Made by a program: the position numbers and the translations under genes | Notes under the pieces: model-generated | What the model saw: only the letters and a program-made list of their open reading frames with translations | Database searches by the model: none | Told to the model about the DNA's origin: nothing | NCBI RefSeq assembly: GCF_003014595.1 | Contig: NZ_PYGK01000010.1 | Coordinates: forward strand, 220,983 to 284,982 | Length of the DNA: 64,000 nucleotides | From: Chitinophaga ginsengisoli | Lineage (GTDB): Bacteria > Bacteroidota > Bacteroidia > Chitinophagales > Chitinophagaceae | Direction of reading: 5' to 3' | In this document: positions 28,101 through 35,668 of the stretch, one piece after another | How the letters are laid out: each line of letters starts with the position of its first letter | Numbering within the stretch: the stretch's first letter is position 1

Positions 28101-29101
28101 ATGCAAAATGCAGAAGCATCAGCCTGACCGGCTCTGTATCACCGGAAAAAATCCCCGCCATCCTACTCGGTGAATTACTACATCCAGATACACCTGCGGA
28201 GGTCATCTATCACGATGGCATACGGCACATCTTCGACCTGATACCTACAGAGCTGAGCACAGGATCTACATCAGACATCAAGCTGAATAAGGAATCTCTG
28301 GTACTGGTGCTGGGTGGTGCGCAAGGCATCACGGCAGAACTGATGGTGCGCTTCTCGAAAGAGTATCCTTGTCACTATGTGCTGGTAGGCAGATCGCCTG
28401 ATCCGCGGGAGCAGGACATGCCTAACTATACCGGGCTTACAACCAAAGACGAGATACGCCAGCAGCTGATCCTGGAAGGGAAACTGACATCACCGGCAGC
28501 TATCGAAAAACATGCATCAGATATCCACAAATCCAACCAGATACTGCAAACCATCCGGGGACTGGAAAGCAACGGCTCAACTGTTAGCTACCAGCCACTT
28601 GACCTGCGGAATGAAAGTGAACTAGGGACCTTCATCGATAAGCTGTATAAACAGTATGGAAAGATAGATGGAGTGGTACATGGTGCTGGATTGCTGGAAG
28701 ATAAACTGTTCCGGCAGAAAACGTCCGACTCCTTCGAAAGGGTGTTCACTACCAAGGTTACACCGCTGAGGATACTGGCGGAGAAGTTAAAACCAGATAC
28801 ACAATTTGTTGTGCTCTTTTCAAGCGTAGCGTCTGTATATGGTAACCGTGGGCAAACCGATTATGCAGCCGCCAACAGTGTACTGGACCGTTATGCCTGG
28901 GAACTGAAGAATGTGATTAAAGGGAAGGTGACGACCATCAACTGGGGCCCATGGAAAGGCACCGGCATGGTATCGCCCACACTGGAGAAGGAATATGAAC
29001 GCCGGGGCATAGCGCTGATACCATTACAGGCAGGCATGGAAACCTTCGTCAACGAGTTGAAATACGGCAATGAAAGCCAGGTGCTGATTATGGCAGAATA
29101 A
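22118..29101 (+). CDS. Pfa-like iterative PKS: NPD(ER)-KS-AT-ACP-ACP-KR
   Basis: This 2327-residue megasynthase has these domains in order. A nitropropane-dioxygenase-like TIM-barrel region (about 1-640) contains two halves: an N-terminal one with KGNEGAGKVGDESSF and a second with IAQGPMTRVSD and the flavin-site motif EGRECGGHVGP (His428), like the PfaD enoyl reductase. The ketosynthase (about 650-1080) has its active Cys in DAACASSLAAI (about 830), plus EAHGTGT and IGHTKCAAG. The acyltransferase has its nucleophile Ser1275 in GHSYGE. Two tandem carrier domains share the motif DLSIDSIKR (Ser1683 and Ser1798), typical of PfaA. The ketoreductase (about 2060-2300) has GGAQGIT and Tyr2249 in QTDYAAAN. 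No dehydratase is present here; the next gene supplies it. I infer iterative chain building with full or partial reduction. Confidence 0.88.
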   Translation: MENPTIIGLTPMEYPDVPLTLALAKANAFPVLHLGRNKDIAVKALEDLTQHGYAFGVCYAEKEMTEIPLPEQVTLIIAPYHIKVNTRKRTRILYQVHTLFEAQQAAQDKADGIIIKGNEGAGKVGDESSFILFQQIIKALPDTKIWVQGGAGIHTTAALMATGASGVVLDSQLILFPECKAPAAIKHVCEKLNGNEARVIDGYRILIRPNSPALPENATHEDIKPLLGIADLDKGLLPMGQDVAISVDLVKRYRKLGRMIDGIHEAIRGHLLQAKTVNVISPGNALAKELNITYPIAQGPMTRVSDIPAFAAAVAEAGALPFVALSLLKGTAAQDLVKQTKALAKDNTWGVGILGFAPQELRDEQIEIIKEAKPPLVLIAGGRPSQAKALEDIGIKSFLHVPSASLLDMFIKEGAKRFVFEGRECGGHVGPLSSLVLWEKQIERLLQEEQASQLNIFFAGGIHDALSTAFIAVMTASLATKGAKIGVLMGTAYIYTKEAVETGAILQQFQDQAIAHTGTVLLETAPGHETRCLQSPFADFFEVEKNKLNAAQLDKKEIWSRLEALNVGRLRIAAKGVDRTENGLINIDTAQQLQEGMYMIGQVAAMRNTTVSMTDLHKDVAEDNFTHIQNAVLPAPIVHPEKALDIAIIGMACIYPGARNIEEFWSNILAGKDCVTEVPDERWNKELYYDGNSPDGDKSPSKWGGFIPKIDFDPVTFGIPPQSLAAIDPTQLLALLVAKQALDNAGYGNPDHNTEDISVIIGAEGGNDLANNYGFRSLYRQFLGEMPEELDAALPKLTEDSFPGVLANVISGRITNRLNLGGRNYTVDAACASSLAAIDLACQELTLGKSEMVLAGAADLHNGINDYLMFASTHALSRKGRCMTFDSGADGIALGEGVAMLVLKRYADAKRDGDQVYAVIKGVGGSSDGKSLGLTAPRKAGQVKALERAYEQSGVSPAALGLVEAHGTGTVVGDKTELSALSDMLIQSGAIAGQTYLGSVKTQIGHTKCAAGLAGMIKAALSVYHGVKPPTLHIKAPNAFYNEATSPFLFNTQAGVWLDEHRLAGISAFGFGGTNFHAVIENDPAGKEKPVAMTAWPAELFVFRGENDADVKRLVQAVHTILEYNDQIALRDIAYSLYRYNEAPVRLLIVASGREDLMLKTDLVLSGATSKDIHVTSKVEGKVAFMFPGQGSQRVNMARELFVAFPQLRKLLKAYPQYEKILFPSAAFSESALQQQKEKIKDTRITQPLLGIVDLAMASFLKDLGILPDMVAGHSYGELPALCFAGAFAEEQLVPLSEKRAKAILDAVEGDKGVMVAVNITKEALTPFTEKGSGVYAVNHNSPQQWVLAGATKDMEQLMIQLKEQKISFKQMEVACAFHSPLIAKSATLYKVAIGKTTFSKPTIPVWSNTTAALYPDTATAIKERLAEHLVSPVLFSEEVEKMYAAGARVFIEVGPGKVLTGLTRAIIGKEGLALHSEDSEPNAIAHLLNTIAKYIASGRDVQLDKLFEGRTTQTIQLDTPEQYKKSATIWHVNGQLAVPTTGKLPAHGALPVLQPIQLKTAMAAQPVIVNGNAEHMVQEYLNSVKYLIQAQRDVILGYLGQNPANISRLEIPETPVAKAATPAKKEQEPATTQVKVSVSTQPARGKQDVKKILIEVVSAKTGYPHEMLGMEMDMEADLSIDSIKRMEIIGELRTQMGGFHASGKSDETAVEQLAGIKTLNGLLEWIANNVGDAQAETGGISLQHAIEKPTNTTPASQGWTENDIRSTILLTVSEKTGYPQEMLGMDLDLEADLSIDSIKRMEILGELRMKIGGLAQSDEKTEALTGIKTLNGLVSWISANIPAATAPAPASSEEPATVLTSPASLSRIRFSLVPSGFDEKTTVSIAGKSLAVTDDGSHLPLAIKKLLEQQGAKVDIVTEKDLLESYQGLIILDMISAPERPDILSTFATIKKLHPDNVKWVYAISGSSNNDTRQLRELQGYPGFLKSLDKEWDHAKCRSISLTGSVSPEKIPAILLGELLHPDTPAEVIYHDGIRHIFDLIPTELSTGSTSDIKLNKESLVLVLGGAQGITAELMVRFSKEYPCHYVLVGRSPDPREQDMPNYTGLTTKDEIRQQLILEGKLTSPAAIEKHASDIHKSNQILQTIRGLESNGSTVSYQPLDLRNESELGTFIDKLYKQYGKIDGVVHGAGLLEDKLFRQKTSDSFERVFTTKVTPLRILAEKLKPDTQFVVLFSSVASVYGNRGQTDYAAANSVLDRYAWELKNVIKGKVTTINWGPWKGTGMVSPTLEKEYERRGIALIPLQAGMETFVNELKYGNESQVLIMAE

Positions 29102-29115
29102 CCATCATTAAAGTC

Positions 29116-32100
29116 ATGACAATGAAAAAACAGGTGGATGCTGCCATTATCGGTATGTCCGGGATATTCCCGGGCGCCGGAGATATACAAGCGTACTGGC
29201 AGAACATTATCAATAAAAGAGACGCTATACAAACTGTGCCCGGCAACAGGCTGGACGCCAGTTTCTTTGATACCCGCTCTAATGCGGTAGACCGTTTCTA
29301 CTGCAGGAAGGGCGGATTCATCGACGATTATGCCTGGTTTGATCCTATCCAGTTTGGCATTCTGCCCCTCGCAGTGGAAGGTACGGAACCGGAACAACTC
29401 CTAACCCTTTCACTTGCCAAGCAGGCATTACAGGATGCCGGCGTGCCAGACAGCGCGCCGCTGGACAGGACGGGCATTATCATCGGAAAAGGTAACTATA
29501 CAGGTCCCGGTGCTACCCGGGCTATTGAGATCGTACGTACCGGTGAACAGATCGTGCAGATCTTACAATCAGCCTTGCCCGGGCTAACAGAAGAAGAACT
29601 GGATAAAGTGAAGAAAGAGTTCCAGGTAAAGAAAGGACGCTTCGGACCTGATACGGCCATGGGACTTATTCCGAACCTGGTGGCTTCACTGGTGGCTAAC
29701 AGACTTAATCTTGGCGGGGCTGCCTATACCATAGATGCCGCCTGCGCCAGCTCGCTCATAGCAGTAGATCATGCCATCGGGGAATTGAGTACCGGAAGGG
29801 CCAACATGATCATTGCAGGAGGTGTACATGTTTCACAGAATGCCCCTTTCTGGAGCATCTTTACTCAACTGGGAGCACTTTCCCGGCGTCAGCAGATCCG
29901 TCCCTTCGATCAACATGCGGACGGCCTGCTGATAGGAGAAGGCTGCGGCTTTGTAGTACTGAAAAGACTGGAAGATGCGGTGAAAGATCAGGACAGGATC
30001 TATGCCGTTATTAAAGGCACCGGCGTATCCAGCGATGGCGCTGGTACGAGTGTGATGAGCCCTTCTGTAAAAGGGCAGGCCATCGCCATCAGGCAAGCCT
30101 GGGAGGCTGCGGGTATTGATGTGCAGCAGGTGGGTTATATCGAAGCGCATGGCACAGGTACTCCATTGGGCGATAAAACAGAACTGGAAACACTGGCAGC
30201 TATATTCGGTCAGCCGGGTAAACTGCCTAAAGCAGGTATTGGTTCGGTGAAGTCTATGATAGGACATACCATGCCTGCAGCCGGTATTGCAGGTCTTATT
30301 AAAACAGCCCTGGCACTGTATCATAGTCAGCTGCCCCCTACCCTTCATTGCGATACACCGCTGGACATTATGCAACAGACACGCTTTGAACCGGTCAGGG
30401 AAACACAGGACTGGAACCTGCTGGACCTCCCGAAAAGAGCGGGTGTGAATGCTTTCGGCTTTGGTGGCATTAATGCACATGTGGTAGTGGAAGGCCTCAC
30501 TGAAAGCAATCTCACGCCGAAGAAAGTCTTCAATGGTATTGCACCCGGCAAACCGCAGGTATTATTATTGGCGAGAGATAGTCAGCAGGCATTGATACAG
30601 GCGCTGGAACAAAAAGACAGTCATCCGGGACAAGGCGACTACCGTATTGCGCTCTTCGATCCCAGTGCTGAGCGTATCCGCAAAGCCATTAAGATCGTAG
30701 AGAGGAATACACCATGGAGGAACAAGCAGGATATCTGGTTCACCAATGAACCACTTGTGAGCAAAGGCGGTAAAGTGGCATTCTTGTTCCCCGGCCTGGA
30801 TGGTCTGGCCGGCGGAGAGATCGATTCTGTGGCGGGGTATTTCGGATTGCAGTTATCTGGTCAGGCAAGTGCTAATAAAGAAGGCGTCTGGGACTCTGCC
30901 ATACAGTTACTGGAGAAAAGCCATGTACTCGATACCGCCCTCAAAACATTGGGTGTGTATCCTGATATGAACGCAGGGCATAGTCTCGGGGAGTGGCTGG
31001 CAGGCCGTTCATCTGGTCTGGCGGCGGAAAGCTCTGTGCTGATGTTACTGCAGGAGTTAAACCCGGCAGCCTTTGAACAGAAGAACACCCGCTTCCTCGT
31101 GGTAGGTTGTGGATATGAGCGTTTGTCTCCCTTACTGAATGGAATAGCTGATATTCATCTCTCGATGGATAACTGTCCGCAGCAGGTCATCCTCTGTGGC
31201 ACCAATGAAGCGGTTGACCAGCTGATACCTATCCTGAGAAGGGAGCAGATCTTTCACCAGGTATTGCCTTTCCAGTCAGGTTTCCACTCTCCTTTTGTAG
31301 CGAATAAACTTGACCTGTTGCTGGATGGGATCAATAAGGTACAGTTCCAGGATACAAAGATCCCCTTATGGTCTGCCACTACCCTGGATACTTATCCGCG
31401 GGAGTTTGAAGCGATCAGGCAACTGAGTATTGATCATCTTATTAAGCCGGTGCGATTCCGGGAGTTGATTGAGAAACTGTATGCAGAAGGCGTGAGTGTG
31501 TTCGTACAGGCAGGATCAGGTGGATTAACAGGCTTTGTAGATGATACGTTGAAAGGGAGGTCTTATAGTGCTGTTTCCGCAAATATTCCTACCCGTTCGG
31601 GACTGGATCAACTGCAAAGAGTATTGGCCGCCTTATTTGTGGAAGGGAAGGATATCAACCTGTCATTCCTGGGTATTCCCGCGGACAAAGAAGCGCCTAA
31701 AGGTATACCGGTGAAACTGGAATTAGGTTCTCCTATTGTAAGGGATATAAGCGCATTGAAATCGTTACGCCCGGTTCCAGCGAAGGTGCCTGTAATGGAA
31801 GAAGAAACACCGGTCCTACGTGCGTTTATCGATAACTGTGATGAGATCTCCGCTATACAGGAAGAGATCATTGCCTTGTTCAATCAGAGTACCATAGCAG
31901 CACCGAAGAGACTACCCGTCTCAAAAGACCTGGATATCTCACTGGAGAATACTCCCTATCTCATTGATCATGCTTTACTACGGCAAAAACCCGGATGGCA
32001 TTGTGCAGATGATATGGACCCGGTTATTCCCATGACCATGATCTTTGAACTGTTTGCCGATATCGCAGCAGCCAATGCGCCGGGTACAAAGGTGAAAAGC

Positions 32101-33354
32101 ATCTCCCAGATACAGGTATTCCAGTGGATGAATGTAGCCACTCCATTCAGAGCAACGGTAAAAGGACAATGGCAGGACCCGTATACTGTTTCCATGAGCA
32201 TTGACAAATATGCCAATGCGCTGGTTACTTTGTCTGAGGCGTACACTATTCCTCCGCAACGATCCTTACACAGTGGGAAGTCTTTAGGCATTACCAGATC
32301 ATCCGCAGAAATATATGGACAACACATGTTCCATGGCCCTGCCTACCAGGGCATCCGGAAGATAGTGGCCGTGGGCGATAAGGGTATTGCAGGTATCATA
32401 GAAAGCAGTTCAGGTAAAGGGTCTTTGCTCGACAACGCCGGACAGTTGTTTGGATTGTGGCTGCAACTCACCTTACAGAAAGACAGGATCGCCTTCCCTG
32501 TGAAGATACAGGAGGTAGCATTCTACGGAGATATGGAAGACCAGAGCGGCGTATTTGAATGCACCTGTGAACTGACAGATATCAATGATGATACCGCTAC
32601 AGCAGATTTCATCCTGAAGCGGGATAACAAGGTGTGGGCCATCATCACCGGCTGGCAGAACGCAAGGTTGGAAATAGATGAACCGCTGTGGAAAGTATCA
32701 ATGGCGCCATTGCATAACAGCCTCTCAGAAGAGATCGTGCCGGGTGTATTCCTGTTCCGCAATACCTATCAGCGTGTCGTATCCTGGGATTTCATTATGA
32801 AGCGTTACTTCAACCAGGCAGAGAAAGCTGATCTCCGGGCCATGTTACCCAATAAGCGCAAGGAGCGTATCATCAGCCGGGTAGCGGTAAAAGATGCCGT
32901 AAGGGCCTTGCTGAAGAAGGAAAAACAAGAAGCATATTACCCCATAGAATTTGAGATCAGGAACGATGAAGCCGGGAAACCATTTCCCGAAGGAACAATG
33001 ACTAACAATATTCATGTCTCTCTGGCACATAAGGATAAAGAGGCGGTCGCTATTGCCCGCAGCGGTACACCGGTAGGTATCGACATAGAAGTGATCAGTG
33101 AAAAGAATGAAGGCTTTAATGGACTGGTCTTCCACCCCGAAGAACTGGCGCTAATTACATCTCCCGACAGGACCGAATGGATCATCCGCTGCTGGGTGGC
33201 CAAAGAAGCCTATGGCAAGTACCTGGGCAAAGGTCTGCAGGGCAACCCGAAAAAATATAAGATAGACGCGATAAACGGCACTACTCTCACGATCGGCGAT
33301 GTTACTATTCAAACAATTAAACACAATAACTATATCATAGGATGGACGCTATAA
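29116..33354 (+). CDS. Pfa/enediyne-like PKS: KS-AT-DH-phosphopantetheinyl transferase
   Basis: This 1412-residue protein is the second half of the synthase. The ketosynthase (about 5-460) keeps its Cys210 in DAACASSLIAV, with EAHGTGTPLGD and IGHTMPAAG. An acyltransferase-like domain (about 545-850) has GHSLGEW (Ser623). A dehydratase-type double hot-dog region (about 930-1200) has YLIDHALL (His952) and PMTMIFELFADIAA, then QHMFHGPAYQGIRKI. The C-terminal 140 residues are an Sfp-type phosphopantetheinyl transferase with GIDIE (Asp1323) and WVAKEAYGKYLGKGL, expected to activate the carrier domains of this system. Both KS and AT keep catalytic residues, so neither is an obvious chain-length-factor relic. 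It starts 14 bp after the first megasynthase and overlaps the following ACP gene by 13 bp. Confidence 0.88.
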   Translation: MTMKKQVDAAIIGMSGIFPGAGDIQAYWQNIINKRDAIQTVPGNRLDASFFDTRSNAVDRFYCRKGGFIDDYAWFDPIQFGILPLAVEGTEPEQLLTLSLAKQALQDAGVPDSAPLDRTGIIIGKGNYTGPGATRAIEIVRTGEQIVQILQSALPGLTEEELDKVKKEFQVKKGRFGPDTAMGLIPNLVASLVANRLNLGGAAYTIDAACASSLIAVDHAIGELSTGRANMIIAGGVHVSQNAPFWSIFTQLGALSRRQQIRPFDQHADGLLIGEGCGFVVLKRLEDAVKDQDRIYAVIKGTGVSSDGAGTSVMSPSVKGQAIAIRQAWEAAGIDVQQVGYIEAHGTGTPLGDKTELETLAAIFGQPGKLPKAGIGSVKSMIGHTMPAAGIAGLIKTALALYHSQLPPTLHCDTPLDIMQQTRFEPVRETQDWNLLDLPKRAGVNAFGFGGINAHVVVEGLTESNLTPKKVFNGIAPGKPQVLLLARDSQQALIQALEQKDSHPGQGDYRIALFDPSAERIRKAIKIVERNTPWRNKQDIWFTNEPLVSKGGKVAFLFPGLDGLAGGEIDSVAGYFGLQLSGQASANKEGVWDSAIQLLEKSHVLDTALKTLGVYPDMNAGHSLGEWLAGRSSGLAAESSVLMLLQELNPAAFEQKNTRFLVVGCGYERLSPLLNGIADIHLSMDNCPQQVILCGTNEAVDQLIPILRREQIFHQVLPFQSGFHSPFVANKLDLLLDGINKVQFQDTKIPLWSATTLDTYPREFEAIRQLSIDHLIKPVRFRELIEKLYAEGVSVFVQAGSGGLTGFVDDTLKGRSYSAVSANIPTRSGLDQLQRVLAALFVEGKDINLSFLGIPADKEAPKGIPVKLELGSPIVRDISALKSLRPVPAKVPVMEEETPVLRAFIDNCDEISAIQEEIIALFNQSTIAAPKRLPVSKDLDISLENTPYLIDHALLRQKPGWHCADDMDPVIPMTMIFELFADIAAANAPGTKVKSISQIQVFQWMNVATPFRATVKGQWQDPYTVSMSIDKYANALVTLSEAYTIPPQRSLHSGKSLGITRSSAEIYGQHMFHGPAYQGIRKIVAVGDKGIAGIIESSSGKGSLLDNAGQLFGLWLQLTLQKDRIAFPVKIQEVAFYGDMEDQSGVFECTCELTDINDDTATADFILKRDNKVWAIITGWQNARLEIDEPLWKVSMAPLHNSLSEEIVPGVFLFRNTYQRVVSWDFIMKRYFNQAEKADLRAMLPNKRKERIISRVAVKDAVRALLKKEKQEAYYPIEFEIRNDEAGKPFPEGTMTNNIHVSLAHKDKEAVAIARSGTPVGIDIEVISEKNEGFNGLVFHPEELALITSPDRTEWIIRCWVAKEAYGKYLGKGLQGNPKKYKIDAINGTTLTIGDVTIQTIKHNNYIIGWTL

Positions 33355-33650
33355 CTACACAACACAAACTGAGCAATGAAGAGATCTTTACTATTCTGAA
33401 ATCATTCATCACAGAAGTAATAGGCGAAGAATTTGTAGAAGACATGGACATCTCCCGTGAAAGCTCATTCACCAGGGATCTTGAAATGGATAGTATTGAA
33501 ATTGTTTCCTTCTCTGAGAAGGTGAAGTCACACTTCGGCGAGCACATCGACTTCACTGGCTGGCTGTCCAGCATGGACCTCGATCAGCTGATCAACCTTA
33601 AACTTGACGACATCATAAACTACATAGAAACATGCCAGTCATCCAAGTAA
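33342..33650 (+). CDS. Free-standing acyl carrier protein
   Basis: This 102-residue acidic, helical protein has a carrier-protein fold with the phosphopantetheine site Ser51 in DLEMDSIEIVSF. Its motif (MDSIEI) differs from the DSIKR motif of the two carrier domains in the megasynthase, so it probably has a separate job, for example holding a starter, a precursor or the finished chain for transfer. It overlaps the end of the phosphopantetheinyl transferase domain gene by 13 bp and the start of the hydrolase by 19 bp, so its translation is coupled to both. Confidence 0.88.
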   Translation: MDAITTQHKLSNEEIFTILKSFITEVIGEEFVEDMDISRESSFTRDLEMDSIEIVSFSEKVKSHFGEHIDFTGWLSSMDLDQLINLKLDDIINYIETCQSSK

Positions 33651-34459
33651 AAAACAAAAGCGTTCATATCCAGGAACTGAACAAGGGCGCGAGGGAAACC
33701 GTTGTGCTGGTGCATGGTATGTTCAGCAACCTCTCTGTTTACTATTTCAATATTGCGCCGGTACTGGCCCAGTCTTTCCATGTAGTGATGTATGATATGA
33801 AGAGCCATGGTATGAGTGAACGTTGCGAATATGGTTATGACCTGCTCTCCATGACAGACGATCTGCGGGATCTGCTGGATGCATTGCATCTTAAATCAGT
33901 ATACCTGGCGGGATATAGTTATGGTGGACTGGTGGCGATGAAAATGGCTATGCGTTATCCATCAAGGGTGAAGAAGCTGGCCGTTATAGAAGCGCCTGAT
34001 CCCAGCGACAATGAGACGCTGAGCATCATTGATATTTACAGCAAGGAGTTCCTGGTAGATTATATCAACAACTACACAGACACCACCCGTATGCGGATGG
34101 GCAAAAGACAGCTGGACAAAAATCACCGGATGTATGAATACCTGTTCTACGAAACAAGTATTAAAGAAGATATGCACAATGAGCGTTTCTTCTTTGCTGA
34201 TGATGCTATTGGCAACATCGCTCATGATACGCTGCTGATATATGGTAAAAGCTCTAACTGTCTGCCATCCGGCCGGAAGCTGTATCATACGGTGCCACGT
34301 TCCAAAATGACACTGATAGAAGGAGATCATAATCTGCCTATCCAGCAACCGCTGGAAACCGCCAACAAGCTGAAAGATTTCTTTGTGGGATGGCAGGTGA
34401 AGTTCAAACAGATCAATCACAAATTATGGCAAGCTTTGCGTTTATCGTACCACCACTGA
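33632..34459 (+). CDS. Alpha/beta hydrolase (thioesterase-like)
   Basis: This 275-residue alpha/beta-hydrolase-fold protein has the oxyanion-hole segment VVLVHGMFSN, nucleophile Ser96 in GYSYGGL and catalytic His233 in EGDHNLP; an acidic residue near IYGKSSN completes the triad. There is no signal peptide, so it is cytoplasmic. Lying directly after the carrier protein in the megasynthase operon, it is most simply a chain-release thioesterase or an ester-forming or -cleaving tailoring enzyme; the megasynthases have no thioesterase of their own. It overlaps the carrier-protein gene by 19 bp and the first glycosyltransferase gene by 34 bp. Confidence 0.85.
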   Translation: MPVIQVKNKSVHIQELNKGARETVVLVHGMFSNLSVYYFNIAPVLAQSFHVVMYDMKSHGMSERCEYGYDLLSMTDDLRDLLDALHLKSVYLAGYSYGGLVAMKMAMRYPSRVKKLAVIEAPDPSDNETLSIIDIYSKEFLVDYINNYTDTTRMRMGKRQLDKNHRMYEYLFYETSIKEDMHNERFFFADDAIGNIAHDTLLIYGKSSNCLPSGRKLYHTVPRSKMTLIEGDHNLPIQQPLETANKLKDFFVGWQVKFKQINHKLWQALRLSYHH

Positions 34460-35655
34460 TGGGGCATATCAATCCTACGCTCAGCCTGGGAGCCGCGTTA
34501 CTGGGGCGCGGGCACCGCGTAGCCTGGATCAGCCTCGACGCCTCACTGGCAGACAGATTGCCACAGGGAGGAGAATTGCTCCTGGTACAATACGATCAGG
34601 ATGATGTTGCTAAAAAGAACAGTGAACAATATCTTGATCAGATCACGAAGAAGAACGTGTCGGGCATAGAAAGTATCAAGTTCCTGTATGAGGAAGTGCT
34701 GATCCCTTTGAACAGGTTCATGTTTGATGGGATCATCACTATCCTGCAGGCATTCAAGCCGGATGTTATCATCAATGATCACCAATTATTTGCAGGCGCT
34801 ATTGCAGCTTGTCGTTTACTAATACCCTATGCCACTTCCGTTACCGCGCCGGCAGCCATCAAGATGATGGAAGACCTGCCAGGTATACATGAATGGGAGA
34901 TCAAACAGATCGTCGGACTGCAGCAGGAACTGGGCATTCCCGGAGACAGATCTGTAGCTACCTCCGAGGCCCTTACACTGGTGTATACTTCCAGGCACTT
35001 TTTCGGAGAGATGTCCTTACCGGATCATTACAAGTTTGTGGGACCTGTTATTCAAAACAGGCAGGTCATGAACAGTTTTGACTGGGAGCGGTTCCGCGGG
35101 ATGGATAAACACCCGCGGATACTGGTATCCATCGGTACCACCTTTGACCACAGTTACAAAAAGGAATTCTTTGGGAAAGTGATTGAAGCATTGGGAAATG
35201 AACCGGTATCTGTCATTGTTGTATCGGATACAGCACTCTTTGACACGTGGCCAGACAATTTCCTGGTGCAGGAGAAAGTACCTCAGCTGGAGCTCCTACC
35301 TTATCTGGATGCAGTCGTGTGCCATGGCGGCCACAATACAGTATGTGAAACCTTATCTCACGGCCTGCCATTGGTGGTTATCCCTATAGCCTATGACCAG
35401 TCGCACGTAGCGGGCAGGGTGATACATGCGGAAAGCGGGGTCAGGCTGAACTACAAGAGATTCAAGGCCGTTCATCTGAAGGAAGCCGTATGGGATGTGC
35501 TGTCTAACCCGGCCTACAAGGCAGCAGCACAACGTGTGAGGCAGTCCTTCGAGCAGGCAGGCGGCGCCGCCACTGCCATTGATCTGCTGGAAAGACTGGC
35601 AGCACCGCCACCAGCCGGTGGACTGGCATTTGACCGTAAACGTTTCTATCACTAA
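34426..35655 (+). CDS. MGT-type (GT1) glycosyltransferase 1
   Basis: This 409-residue family GT1 enzyme is of the macrolide/lipid glycosyltransferase type. The start at 34426 gives MASFAFIVPPLMGHINPTLS, a proper GT-B N-terminal strand with the acceptor-site GHINP motif; an in-frame ATG at 34390 would only add residues inside the hydrolase gene. The C-terminal domain has the nucleotide-sugar signature VVCHGGHNTVCETLSHGLPL followed by PIAYDQSHVA. The Asp-Gln pair in YDQ is usual for UDP-glucose-type donors, though that is a weak predictor. It probably attaches a sugar to the polyketide chain or to a lipid acceptor. A closely similar gene follows, suggesting duplication and two successive sugar additions. 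Confidence 0.9.
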   Translation: MASFAFIVPPLMGHINPTLSLGAALLGRGHRVAWISLDASLADRLPQGGELLLVQYDQDDVAKKNSEQYLDQITKKNVSGIESIKFLYEEVLIPLNRFMFDGIITILQAFKPDVIINDHQLFAGAIAACRLLIPYATSVTAPAAIKMMEDLPGIHEWEIKQIVGLQQELGIPGDRSVATSEALTLVYTSRHFFGEMSLPDHYKFVGPVIQNRQVMNSFDWERFRGMDKHPRILVSIGTTFDHSYKKEFFGKVIEALGNEPVSVIVVSDTALFDTWPDNFLVQEKVPQLELLPYLDAVVCHGGHNTVCETLSHGLPLVVIPIAYDQSHVAGRVIHAESGVRLNYKRFKAVHLKEAVWDVLSNPAYKAAAQRVRQSFEQAGGAATAIDLLERLAAPPPAGGLAFDRKRFYH

Positions 35656-35668
35656 TCAACGTCAACGT

